Below, one piece after another: positions 33,801 to 42,448 of a stretch of DNA of 64,000 nt. The stretch's first letter is position 1. Each line of letters opens with the position of its first letter. Below the pieces are notes generated by a model. That model saw only the letters and a list, made by a program, of their open reading frames with translations. It had not been told where the DNA came from and ran no database searches. Both the position numbers and the translations under genes were made by a program. This stretch comes from Alopecurus myosuroides (Eukaryota; Streptophyta; Magnoliopsida; Poales; Poaceae), in the NCBI GenBank assembly GCA_028641055.1, contig CM054058.1, positions 500,295,919 through 500,359,918 of the forward strand, read 5' to 3'.

Positions 33801-34326
33801 ATTTGTTTTGCGTCTTCATCTTCAGAGCAGCAAGCGTTACATGCAACCTCGTATCCTCGGGGCGGCACCCAGGAAACAACGGAGTCACCCCGTCTATCTC
33901 CATTTGCGCCAGCTTGGCTTTCTCCCTAGCTGCAGCTATGTCGTTGCTCGTCTCCTTAAGCAGCAGATCCTGAACATGAGAGTCCCGCAAGGCCGAAATT
34001 AGCGGGGTCTCCGTGTTCACGCCTTCATCGTCATGTCGATCTTCTCCGCCGACATTTCCTTCGTCACCTCGCTCGCCCTCTTCTTCGTGCACAACTTTTG
34101 CTGCCGGCGGTGCCACGTGGTTGCGGTCGTCAAAGAAACCGCGTCTGAGAAGGTGCTCCTCCAATTGTCCGGAATCAGGGTCAATCCAGCGCACGAGTTT
34201 GCATGATCGACACGGACATCTTATCTGCCGCCTGTTGCACCGAATCATGTCCGCCTTCGCGTCTTTCTTGTATCTAGCGATTCGAGCAGAGCTCATTTCT
34301 AGTACCATGGTTGCCTGCACAGACAC
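30892..34326 (-). CDS. TNP2-type CACTA transposase, complete (CACTA-1)
   Basis: One uninterrupted 1144-codon frame. Domains in order are: a transposase-associated N-terminal zinc-like domain (CPCRSCKLVRW, residues ~37-66); a second Cys cluster (CINDC...CPKCGHGRYKCG, 222-249); the Transposase_21 core with STDGLNPFGNQSS (D335), IQGPKQPGVD (D385) and GHGFCGCVKCM (440-450); LDVMHITKN (554-562); DUF4218 (~700-830; YFPPAFCDICVHLLLHVVDD); and DUF4216-like (~990-1060; IWELNYCGE..VPMFRVRW). Acidic linkers follow residues 70 and 600. The length matches active TNP2/TNPD-type proteins. The first ATG (34326) may not be used; ATG codons at residues 7 and 11 are close. The product would act in the nucleus on the element's ends. 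Confidence 0.9.
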   Translation of the reverse strand: MSVQATMVLEMSSARIARYKKDAKADMIRCNRRQIRCPCRSCKLVRWIDPDSGQLEEHLLRRGFFDDRNHVAPPAAKVVHEEEGERGDEGNVGGEDRHDDEGVNTETPLISALRDSHVQDLLLKETSNDIAAAREKAKLAQMEIDGVTPLFPGCRPEDTRLHVTLAALKMKTQNKWTDSSFNKNLKFWHDRLPEGNTLPSSINEAKKVVCPLDLPHEKFHACINDCVIYRGEYKDTTTCPKCGHGRYKCGTNNKKIPRKVVWYFPITPRLQRYYVDPKEAKLMQWHAKREKPEEDPEKGYIMTHPADAAQWEALDIDFLSFGGDARNVRLGMSTDGLNPFGNQSSTHSSWPVFVWPYNLPSWLCTKQKYTHLSILIQGPKQPGVDMHLYLGLLKDELDTLWKTPPRTWDAYTRDYFHMRAALLTTVTDYPGYAYVSAQVGHGFCGCVKCMDGTPHLQLPRDPGSSKTVYPRARRWLRLDHPWRKRGELFNGKDEPDGAPRTRSGEEIDELLKNWDECPSPEKKRPKPEPLLGVWKARSVFHDLEYWPVLHAPHSLDVMHITKNVTESLLGTICNSEKSKDGPKARYDLKHFGIRKNLQVPADSDDDDDDEDKTEGTQRPPRKKAKKNTVVLPAACFTLSPPELEQFFRCLVEVKVPHGYSGSISRYLDLAKKRFTGMKSHDCHVLMTQILPVAIRGIMDEHVRDTLFGLCNFFDVITRKSIGVRQLKMLQDEIVVLLCELEIYFPPAFCDICVHLLLHVVDDIRHLGPTFLHYMMPMERQNGVLKGYVRNRARPDASMAKGFLTNECISFCDNYLSTEDDQDVGLSTRTHLGRLNGVGHREGCRDVHVGIQKRRDDFDRAHRVALQHLKLIEPFVEEHKSLINQNYIEMGGPRKMGDVTKEHNSSFTRWFKQSQLIEARRKMPSTEDEKLIYILSQGPGQNVRTYQGYDISGYRFSTEDKDISSENKNSGVTMLSYGDAETNVEERYFGKIEEIWELNYCGETVVPMFRVRWAKNVKKEGRYFTTMVIPDAKSKNASAKNEPWVLASQVDQCFFITDPSRPSRVVVRSGKRSIIGMEGDANEDDLDKNGDPKIEEEFDKHFDMPTTGKVRRKTSLPTHGCPFTRRNLKVTGIKYSVANKKGKRR

Positions 34327-34365
34327 ATAGAGAGCAGAAAATTAGAACCACAACATGCATAGTCG

Positions 34366-34456
34366 CCGGAAAAATTCGGCATGACCTCTCCTATAAGTAG
34401 GACATATGGGGTGCAAAAGTTTGCCGAAATGGAAGTGAATCAACATTTCGGCAAAC
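34366..34456 (-). promoter_or_regulatory. Conserved leader with 13-bp hairpin upstream of TNP2 (CACTA-1)
   Basis: Arms GTTTGCCGAAATG (34419-34431) and CATTTCGGCAAAC (34444-34456) are perfectly complementary around the loop GAAGTGAATCAA. The segment before them, AAAAATTCGGCATGACCT (34368-34385), recurs upstream of three other CACTA genes. It lies 40-130 bp before the ATG. Confidence 0.7.
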
Positions 34457-34856
34457 ATCCATGCACCATGACCGCCCACACGCGCGCGACAATCGATCGA
34501 TCCACCTGCACATGCATGACAAACACCCATACACATCGATCGATGGCCACACGAGACATATGCACCTCCAACTATACTCACCTCTAGTAGATTCGATACC
34601 GATCGAGACGCGAAAAGAGCGAGGAGAGGGAGGGACCGGAGTATAGATGGAAGTAATTAGGCCCCCCCCCCCCAACAACAAGAAACTTCACCAACAATTA
34701 TACATCGAATAAATAGGTTCACCTACCAAAAAAAGAGAATTAAATGTGTAAAAATGGAGTGGAGAGAAGGGGGGGGCGAGTGAGCAACATACACTTGGAA
34801 TGAAATGAGTGGGGGGGGAGAGAGAGGGGCTGCCATCTTTATGTGCACAGTGCACA

Positions 34857-35212
34857 TAATTCTGTGGCGCACCAGCACATAATTCTGTGGCGCACGGCTG
34901 TGCTGCGCCACAGAAATTCCATATTCTGTGGCGCATCTGTCAAAATGCGCCACAGAATATGGAATTCCTGTGGCGCAGCACAGCCGTGCGCCACAGAATT
35001 GGTATTTTCTGTGGCGCACCAGGTGGAGTGCGCCATAATAATGGGGCTTCTGACACACAGTCCACTGATTGGTGTGGGGCCCACTCTGTTTCTGTGGCGC
35101 ACGCAGTGTTGATGCGCCACAGAATTGGAAATTTCTGTGGCGCACCTGTGACCATGCGCCACAAAATTTCTTTTCTATGGCGCACGCATTATAGATGCGC
35201 CACAGATGGCAT
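34857..35212. repeat. Right subterminal repeats of CACTA-1
   Basis: About a dozen copies of TTCTGTGGCGCACC or its complement, many as back-to-back inverted pairs. They end 28 bp before the CACTA terminus at 35240. Confidence 0.85.
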
Positions 35213-35240
35213 TCCATAGAATGGCATTTCTCTACTAGTG

Positions 35241-35505
35241 AGGAAACAACTTCAGTTTAATAATATCTCTATCTACATCTTTATACGTTTGCATTTCACA
35301 TAGTTCAACAAAATTATTAAGATGGGCAGCAGCATAATCAGTACTAACACCTGAAAATTGCTCTCTTGTAACAAGGTTTTAACAGGGCAGGTTTTATCTC
35401 ATAAAAATCAGCAGTAGGAGCAGGTGGAGAAATAGGTGTGCTAATAAAATCATTGTTGTTGGTGCTAGTAAAGTCACACAACTTAGTGTTCTCAGGAGTA
35501 GTCAT
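35241..35505 (-). pseudogene. N-terminal part of element C gag
   Basis: Minus-strand reading gives MTTPENTKL...FISTPISPPAPTADFYEIKPALL, a start typical of Athila-like gag in grasses. A one-base frame change near 35380 precedes AAHLNNFVELCEMQTYKDVD, which runs up to the CACTA-1 insertion. Both the frameshift and the 13.4-kb insertion disable it. Confidence 0.7.
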
Positions 35506-35666
35506 CTTAACAAGACTAAAACGGGAATAAAACTACAACTAGAATAAGAAGTTTTTTTGTTTTTGATAAAGAGAAGAAAATAAGACAAAATAAAATAAAC
35601 TAAGAAAAACAAAAACAAAGTAAAGAGATTGGAAGTGAGAGACTCCCTTTGCAGAAATTCTCTTCC

Positions 35667-35684
35667 TCCCCGGCAACGGCGCTA
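35667..35684 (-). promoter_or_regulatory. Primer binding site of element C (tRNA-Asp)
   Basis: The plus strand reads tccccggcaacggcgcta. It is identical to the plant tRNA-Asp 3' end with CCA except for the penultimate base. Confidence 0.8.
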
Positions 35685-36197
35685 GAAAACTTGATGGTGT
35701 CTTTGACGTGAGGCTGACGTTGATAAACCCCAAGAGAAAAGTTGTGAAGAATTCAGCGGCAAGTTTTCGCTTAGAAAAGAAACTAAGGTTGAATCGGCCA
35801 GTAGGAGGACAAGCAATCTCTGAAGGTTGATGTAGCTGAGATGGCAGGGCACACTACCGGTTCAGCAGCAACGTGGAACCTACACAACACAATTAAATCA
35901 CTTTGCCCCAACGTAGCAGTGAGGTTGTCAATCTCACCGGTTTTGCTTAACACAAAGAGGTTTAGCGTATGGTGTGGAAAACTGTAGGAAAAGTATGAAA
36001 GTAGTATGAAAGCAGTAGGTGTTTTATCAGTATGAGGAAAATGGACCGGGGTCCATAGTTCACTAGTGGTGTCTCTCTGTGAAAGATAAATAACATGTGT
36101 TGTGAACAAATTATAGTGGGGCAATTGAGAGAAGTGAAGGCTGCACCGTAGTGCATATGCAAGACATAAATATTACTGTGTGATTCATGCGGGCATT

Positions 36198-37112
36198 ACA
36201 AAGAAAAAGCGGTCCGTGTCTCTCTCCAAAACAAGGATTATAGGTCCAACTATATTATTGCAGAAAGGAAAAGAAAAGAAAACAAAGGAAAACGAAAGAA
36301 AAACAAAGAAAAATAAATAGACACTCCAAATAAACTTCATATGATGTGACCGAATAAAAATATAGTTTCACGAGAAGTGACCTGATAGATAGTTGATGAA
36401 GAAGGGGATGCCTTGGGCATCCCCAAGCTTAGATGCTTGAGTATTCTTAAAATATTCTTGGATGAACCACGGGGGCATCCCCAAGCTTTGACCTTGCACT
36501 CTTATTGATCACATATATCACCTCTTCTCTTGACCCTTGAAAACTTCCTTCACACCACACTCAAACAGTAATTCACATTAGAGGGTTAGTGCAACAAATA
36601 AAAATCTATTAGTTCTGTATGGTAGAAGTGCTATTTTACTTTTAAACATTAGCTACAGCCACTGATTTTCCGTGAAGTAAAGAAATCCACTTAACATCGC
36701 AAAAGAGCAAATGCAAGAAAATTGGCAGAATCTGTCAAAACCAGAACAGTCTGTAAAGACGAATTTTTTTGAGGCACTTATGTTGCTCAGATCGAAAAAC
36801 TTAAATAACGAAAAAGCTGCGAAAATAGCCGAGGAATAAGAAAAAAACACTTCAGATCATTATGATCTTCCTGGATTGTATACGATTTTTTACGGTGGAC
36901 AGCAGAAATCTGAAAACCAACTCCAACTCTCGTCAGAAACCTTACTTGGCACTACTAAAACATGAAAATAAAGATACAAAGGAGTTGCTACAGAAGTATA
37001 CCACCCCTTGACTCAAAGAAAACAGAGAAAACAAAGCAAAAATAAAACCATGGATTATCACCCAAGAAGTGCTTTTCTTTAACGCCTTTTAGATAGGCCA
37101 AGAAAAGTGGAA
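36198..37112 (-). repeat. Shared 3' module, copy 3 (element D)
   Basis: Very similar to 19078-20015, and also related to 9975-10911. It borders a truncated LTR of element C on one side and the element D ORF on the other. Confidence 0.7.
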
Positions 37113-37766
37113 TCAAGTATTTTCAAAAGGAGGGGCATTCAAATCAAGATTAGGCAATTCCTTAATAATGCATTTTATTTTATATAAGTGAGTTTCAGAG
37201 GCTCCTCTCTTAGAACTTTTAGGCTTACTATCTTCATCAAATAAATTCTCTAGAACAATCCAGTCAAATTTTTTCTCTTGGGCTTCATGTAGTGCTACCA
37301 ATTTAAAGGGGATTGGTATTTTATCCTCCTTTTCATTATTAGATTCAGTTTTTTCCACAGTACCAAGAATATCTACACATGAGCCAAGCATATTGAAACG
37401 ATCAAAGACTTTTCTAGCTTCTATAACAACATCTCCAAATTCTTTAAGCATACTTTCTAGGATAAAATTTCTTTTCTCAGCATCTTCAATGTTATTCAAG
37501 TTGAGGAACATATGCTGTAATATGGGATGGAGGTTAACAAACCTAGCTTCTAACATGTGAACTAAAGAAGTTGCAGCAGTCTCATAATTGGGAGCAAGTT
37601 CTACTATGGATTTTTCCTCAGGATTATCATGCTTACTAACATGATCAAAGAATTCTTTAATAGTGTCCTTTGCAAGTATAGAACCACTTCCTACCGGCAA
37701 ATATTTCAGGGTAAACTTAGGGAACAACATGATAAAAAATAACAACGAAGTGACAAAAAATAACAA
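37113..37766 (-). CDS. Element D ORF of unknown function
   Basis: 217 codons. After a hydrophobic start (MLFFVTSLLFFIMLFP, possibly not the true start; LPKF/FPKFTLKYLPVG follows) the protein is mostly helical: KDTIKEFFDHVSKHDNPEEKS, MLEARFVNLHPILQHMFLNL, FILESMLKEFGDVVIEARKV. I recall many close relatives in wheat-like genomes, always in elements without pol. It has no known domain. It occupies the place of gag right after the primer site. It may be a structural or packaging factor, but nothing in the sequence proves it. Confidence 0.6.
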   Translation of the reverse strand: MLFFVTSLLFFIMLFPKFTLKYLPVGSGSILAKDTIKEFFDHVSKHDNPEEKSIVELAPNYETAATSLVHMLEARFVNLHPILQHMFLNLNNIEDAEKRNFILESMLKEFGDVVIEARKVFDRFNMLGSCVDILGTVEKTESNNEKEDKIPIPFKLVALHEAQEKKFDWIVLENLFDEDSKPKSSKRGASETHLYKIKCIIKELPNLDLNAPPFENT

Positions 37767-37899
37767 CTAGAATAAGATCTAATTTTTTTGTGTTTTTGAT
37801 AAAGAGAAGCAAACAAGACAAAATAAAATAAACTAAGCAAAACAAAAACAAAGAAAAGAGATTCGAAGTGAGAGACTCCCCTTGCAGAAATTCTCTTCC

Positions 37900-37917
37900 T
37901 CCTCAGCAACGGCGCCA
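37900..37917 (-). promoter_or_regulatory. Primer binding site of element D (tRNA-Asp)
   Basis: The plus strand tcctcagcaacggcgcca differs at two positions from the tRNA-Asp 3' end and lies ten bases before the LTR at 37928. Confidence 0.8.
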
Positions 37918-37927
37918 GAAAAACGCT

Positions 37928-38772
37928 TGATGGAGTGTAGACACACGCTCGTTGGGAGACCCCAAGCGCAAGGTGTGAAGAGTACAGCAGCAAATTTTCC
38001 CTCAGAAAAAAACAATGTTGAATCGACCAGTAGGAGGAAGAAGCACTTCTGAAGGTTGATGCAGCTGAGATGGCAGGGCGCACTACCGGTGCAGCAGCAT
38101 CATGGAACCTACACAACACAATCAATTCACTTTGCCCCAACGAAGCAGTGAGGTTGTCAATCTCACCGGTTTTGCTGAAAACAAAGAGGTTAAACGTATG
38201 GTGTGGAAAACAGTAGGAACAGTATGAGAGCAGTATGAAAGTAGCAGGTGTTTTATCAGTATGAGAAAAATGGACCGGGGTCCATAGTTCACTAGTATTG
38301 TCTCTCCGTGAAAGATAAATAACATGTGTGGTGAACAAATTACAGCTGGGAAATTGATAGAAATGAAGGTTGCATCGTAGCTCATATGCAAGACACAAAG
38401 GTTACTATGTGATTCATGCGGGCATAACAACAAAATACATAGGCCGTTATCCAACTGCATCTATGACTAAAAATCCACCCTTCGAATATCATCCGAACAA
38501 ACGTTGGGTATTAAGTTGCAAGCAACAGATAATCACAGTAAACAAAGTGTGTAATGTAAACAATAACATCATCCTTAGACAAAGCATTGTTGTTTTCTCC
38601 CTAATGGCAACAACACATCCTTCATCCGTCACGTTTCTGTCACTCGAGCACAGATGAAAAGGAGGCATGAACCCACTATCGAGGATAGATACTCCCTCTT
38701 GGAGTTACTAGCATCTACTTGGACAGAGCATCTACTAATAACGGAGAGCATGCAAGATCATAAATAACATAA
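37928..38772 (-). repeat. 5' LTR of element D, first part
   Basis: It begins TGATGGAGTGTAGACACACGC. It runs to the CACTA-3 insertion, and the matching continuation starts at 46630. Its first ~500 bp align with the element C LTR (35692-36197). Confidence 0.8.
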
Positions 38773-38796
38773 CACTAGTAGGGAAAAGGCTACCGC

Positions 38797-39030
38797 AGGC
38801 GAACCAATTTAGCCTACCGCAGGCGAATGTCTGTTCGCCTGGGACCACATCGCCAGCGGTAATGACTTACCGCAGGCGAACAACCAAATGCGCCTGGGGT
38901 ATCTTGACATACCCCAGGCGAACAAGCGTTGTGCGCCTGGGATAAGCCTCTTACCTGAGGCGAACAAGCGCTGTGCGCCTGGGGTACATGTTCGCCTGGG
39001 GTATGATTCCTTATTCGCCTGGGGTATGGT
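38797..39030. repeat. Left subterminal repeats of CACTA-3
   Basis: About ten copies of the 'gcctggggta / taccccaggcg' motif and its variants in both orientations. Confidence 0.85.
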
Positions 39031-39244
39031 TTTGCTGTGTCAAAAAATAAAAGAAACGAAAATAACAGAATTACAGCAAATTGACAGTAATAAATATGAA
39101 AATGACAGCAAAATAACAGAAATATTTCGATCATCACCAAATAGTCTCGATCATCACCAAATAGTCTCGAAACGAATAGTTTAGTTACAAGCATAGTTCA
39201 AACACTAGGAGTACATAGTCCAAACAAATCGATAGTTTAGTTAT

Positions 39245-39505
39245 CTAGACAAGCAAAACAACAAGTAGCATCAACACTAGGAGTACAAGGAGTATAAGCA
39301 CGGCGATGGCGAATGTGGTCATCCGGGCCCTCGTCTTCTCCGTCTTCTCTCTCGCTAGGTAAGTGGCGTATCGAGCTTCCGCCTCCACCATGGTCTTGTA
39401 CCCCTTGTAGTTGTTGCCGCTGAAACCGTGCACCTGTCTTCGGCATTGGTCCCAGTCGTCGTAGACTCCGGGAACCCTACCGACATACACAACATACCAT
39501 GTCAT
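39245..39505 (-). CDS. Viroplasmin/RNase H1 N-terminal domain with C-terminal membrane anchor (CACTA-3)
   Basis: From the ATG at 39505 (MTWYVVYVGRVPGVYDDW) the protein has the hybrid-binding domain through YKGYKTMVEAEARY. A charged linker (REKTEKTRAR) follows, then a ~24-residue Leu/Val/Ile helix that ends the protein. A CACAG acceptor directly precedes the ATG, so it could be spliced to the protease-like exon. The same arrangement is seen at 22407-22649 in CACTA-1, with a different sequence in the hydrophobic part. Confidence 0.75.
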   Translation of the reverse strand: MTWYVVYVGRVPGVYDDWDQCRRQVHGFSGNNYKGYKTMVEAEARYATYLAREKTEKTRARMTTFAIAVLILLVLLVLMLLVVLLV

Positions 39506-39661
39506 CTGTGCATAGGACAAAAATACGAGTTTAGCATCGAAAGTGATAATAAACCGCAAATAACTATCAAAAAGTAGAAGCATCAAGGTTTACGAATAAA
39601 ACACGACAAATAAAGGTCTAAAAGTTATATGATGCAAGTGTATACTAACATTTTGTCAATC

Positions 39662-40261
39662 CTATATTCTCGGCGGGAACGGACGAACGCCTTCTAGCGT
39701 GTTGAATGTCCGGGTGTCACGTTGCTCTCGTAGGTGTGCTTCTATGTCACGGTTGCTCGGTGGTGCGTGCCCGTGGAAGAACAAGCCACCCCGAGTGATG
39801 ACATCCGACGAGAGTATCGTGCAGATCCTCCGCTGGATGCGACGGAACTCAGCCCGCACATATTCATCGGGGGTGTTGGCCATTTTTGTGGTCAGGTCTC
39901 GGAGATCACTTGGTAGATGGGCCTGTTGGGCATCCTTTAAGTACTCCCTCATCTGAAAGATGACATACCAAGCTTCCAACTCAGATTCTTGCTCCGATTG
40001 CTTGAGGCAGGGGAAGTTTGTTACGTGGGTGCACACGTAGGCGCCTCAGACTATTTTCTCCTTTTTTAGGGGCTTGCCTAAATCGGCGGCGAAGCCGTTG
40101 AGGGCACTATTAAGAACAGCTCTTATGTCGGTGTAGTCCTTCTGCACCGCCCTACCCGCATCAAGATAAGTGCATTGTGACCAATGCGGTTCCATGACGA
40201 TGAGTACGCATCCTCCGTTTCTGCGCAGAACATTTCGAACAAGAGCCATCAATATCATCAA
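39662..40261 (-). pseudogene. Ulp1/C48-like segment without catalytic residues, one stop codon (CACTA-3)
   Basis: Two stretches in the same frame (40261-40049 and 40036-39662) are separated by a TGA at 40046-40048, which could be a CGA-to-TGA change. Motifs: GGCVLIVMEPHWSQCTYLDA, KDYTDIRAVLNSALNGF, HVTNFPCLKQ..., AWYVIFQM, FRRIQRRICTILSSDV. As in CACTA-1, the catalytic His is replaced (GGC here) and the C-G pair is replaced by E-A, while the Asp (YLDA) is retained. Confidence 0.6.
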
Positions 40262-40320
40262 TCGGAATACTAAGGAGATTCTTGAAAGAATGTAACGACG
40301 TGAAGCGGAGAGGACTACTT

Positions 40321-41656
40321 ACTTGGGAAAGTATGGCATGAGAATGGCGTTCTTATCCTTGTTATCTATCAAAAATCTCGTTATGTAAGTCGTGATAAGA
40401 ACTCGGTCCGCATGTGACCGCAAGTAGTCCTCATTCATGTAGTACGGGTCCATAATCGCCATGTGCGGGGTATTCTCCATGACCATATCATGCGCCATGC
40501 TTAGCGATACCAGGCGGACAATGCTTCGGTCGAGCTTACCCAAGTGGAAGACCCTGAATATGTCTTCGTATCTGATGAAGAACACCTCTGCGGGATTTGA
40601 ATCCACAAAGCCCAAGGATCGGGGCACCTTGACCACGTATAGCGGGTAGGAGGGATGTTTCTCACGTAGAAGTTCATTCTCTTTGAACAAAATCCCGTCG
40701 TGGATGGTCCTCATGTCACCACCCATGACAGCGACAACCTCTGCCGGCAGCATCGGCTGACCCATCTCATGCACCTTCCTCCACGGGACGGCGGGCGGCA
40801 GACGGTCCAGGACTCGGGAGACCGCTGGCTGGCTACTAGAGGAGGCACCACCTTTCTTCTTGTTGCCCGGCCTCTTCTGATTCTTCTTCGGCCTCAAGCA
40901 GATGGGAGTGCCGCTTTGTTTTACCGCCTCCGCGGCCGTAGCACGTAGTGTATTCGGGGTAACCAGCGTAGGCTGTGGAGCCGTAAAGGCCGTCTGCTCC
41001 TCGGGAGTTTCTTGGGAATAGGTTAGCTTCTTCTGGATATCCGGTTTTCTGGTGGGTAACTCAGAAGAACCGCCCTCTCCGCCATCTACCTTCTTCTGGA
41101 TATCAAGAGTTCTGGCGGGTAACTCCGGAGGAGGAACCGGCTTCTCGCCATCCAACTGATTTATGAAATCGTCAATGGGAGCAAGTTCAATATCCATGTA
41201 GTCGTCATGGGTCTCATGCTCGTGCTGTTGCTCGTCATTGGACGTCTCGTGCTCGGGAGGAGGAGGATCCACCGGAGGTGGAGAGAGGACATTGCCATGT
41301 TGGACCTTGTCTTGTTGGCTTGCCGCGGGCGCAACCGGTGTAGTGGTGACAGTGATGGCTTGGCTTGGCGCCGACCCTGACGCCGTGTTCAGCCGAATAA
41401 GGGCTTTCGGCCATAGCAAGATTTGATTGTCCAGTTGGCCGAGATTCAGCTCGCTGTCGGCATCGGCGGGTTGATTAGGAGGATACAAGTTCTCGAATCC
41501 CGGTAGCACCAGATCGACGCGAACCCGAAGCTCGTTGGCCGGTATATCTCTGCAGTGGTACTTGCGGGATAGTGGCTGCAAGATGCTCCCCTTTGCAACA
41601 TCCTTCAACTCGCTGCCCACTTTTAGCAGGAAGGTGCATCCCGTCGCGTCAGCCTG
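40321..41656 (-). CDS. DUF8039-like domain and linker exon (CACTA-3 accessory gene)
   Basis: The exon is bounded by acceptor-like TTATCGCAG (about 41657) and donor-like CCCAA|GTAAGT (about 40321). The first part (ADATGCTFLLKVGSELKDVAKGSILQPL...LWPKALIRL) is DUF8039-like. A Pro/Glu-rich linker with two PTRKPDIQKK/ARTLDIQKK repeats follows. The last part (HEMGQPMLPAEV, VVKVPRSLGFVDSNPAEVFFIRYEDIFRVFH, DPYYMNEDYL) matches the CACTA-1 exon. It is continuous, unlike CACTA-1. Confidence 0.7.
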
Positions 41657-41730
41657 CGATAACATGCATGGATAGGTCAGAGAGTAGGGTTATATTGAAC
41701 TGGCTACAGCTTGAGACGGTCAATAATCTA

Positions 41731-42351
41731 CCGTGAGGGCATTGAGCTCGGCTAACGTCGACGGACCACAGGTGATGGTGGTCTCGTCGAGCAACAGGGT
41801 GGTGGCCGCGCCGGACACGGCCGACGGTCCATCGGGGGCAGGCGCGTCGGGCACGGCCGACGGTCCATCAGGGGCAGGCGTGTCAGGCACGGCCGACGGT
41901 CCATCGGAGGCAGGCGCGTCGGGCACGGCGGGGGCGACAGGCACGGCCAACATCGACGGTATGTTGAACGTCGGTAAGGGCCCCTGTGAGCCCCCGGCGA
42001 TGTAGCCACATATTTTTTCAAATACGGCGGGGATGAGCGCATTCATCTTTTCCCCCAACGTTTTCTCAATCTTCTTCTCCATGTTTGTTTCCAAGTCATG
42101 GACCTTCTTCTTCAGCTCCTCCGTCTCCTCGCTCTTCTTCGCCGCCCGCGACTCCTTAGTGCTGGGCTCAGCCAAGCCATAGTTGGCGTGCTTCTTATTA
42201 AGTCCGCCGCCGGTGATACGGCCTAAGTGCGGCCTTTTCAGAGGGTCCTGGCTCTTTGCCTTGTTGTACCCCCTGATGAAAGGCTTATCCCACGCGACTT
42301 TGGCCGTCGACGTCTGCGACGAGGAAGATTCAAGTTGTTGTTCTTCTAGCT
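41731..42351 (-). CDS. Coiled-coil exon of CACTA-3 accessory gene
   Basis: Acceptor TGCTTCTGCAG ends at about 42352 and donor ACG|GTAGAT lies at about 41730. It has the conserved WDKPFIRGYNKAK and GRITGGGLNKK blocks, then a basic/acidic coiled coil (KKSEETEELKKKVHDLETNMEKK). Three tandem copies of a Pro/Asp/Ala-rich decapeptide (PDAPAPDGPSAV) follow, encoded by a ~45-bp repeat at 41815-41930. Confidence 0.65.
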
Positions 42352-42448
42352 GCAGAAGCAACATATAAACGGTTTAGAATTGGTTTCGTACTAGAATGAA
42401 ATCATGGACTTGATGATGATGAGTTGCATGAAATGGTAAATTTCTTAC

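Larger units (their letters stand above)
21839..35240 (-). mobile_element. CACTA-1: full-length CACTA transposon with two genes
   Basis: The left end is CACTAGTACAGA (21839) and the right end CTCTACTAGTG (to 35240). The 3-bp target AGG is repeated at 21836-21838 and 35241-35243. Many copies of a TTCTGTGGCGCACC-type motif and its complement fill both ends (21861-22137 and 34857-35212) and one inner block (30339-30519). Both genes run leftward: an accessory gene (22407-26765, with a possible leader near 30250) and a TNP2 transposase (30892-34326). At 13.4 kb with an undamaged TNP2 it is a candidate autonomous element. The one visible defect is a frame change at a run of nine Cs in the accessory gene. 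It interrupts the gag frame of element C. Confidence 0.92.
35241..36197 (-). mobile_element. Element C, right part: gag start, primer site and 5' LTR remnant
   Basis: It holds the N-terminal coding sequence of gag (ATG at 35505-35503, MTTPENTKLCDFTSTNNNDF) with a frame break near 35380. The primer site is at 35667-35684. The first ~505 bp of a 5' LTR starts TGATGGTGTC at 35692. Near 36197 the LTR changes abruptly into the 3' module of element D, so its outer two thirds are lost. Confidence 0.8.
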
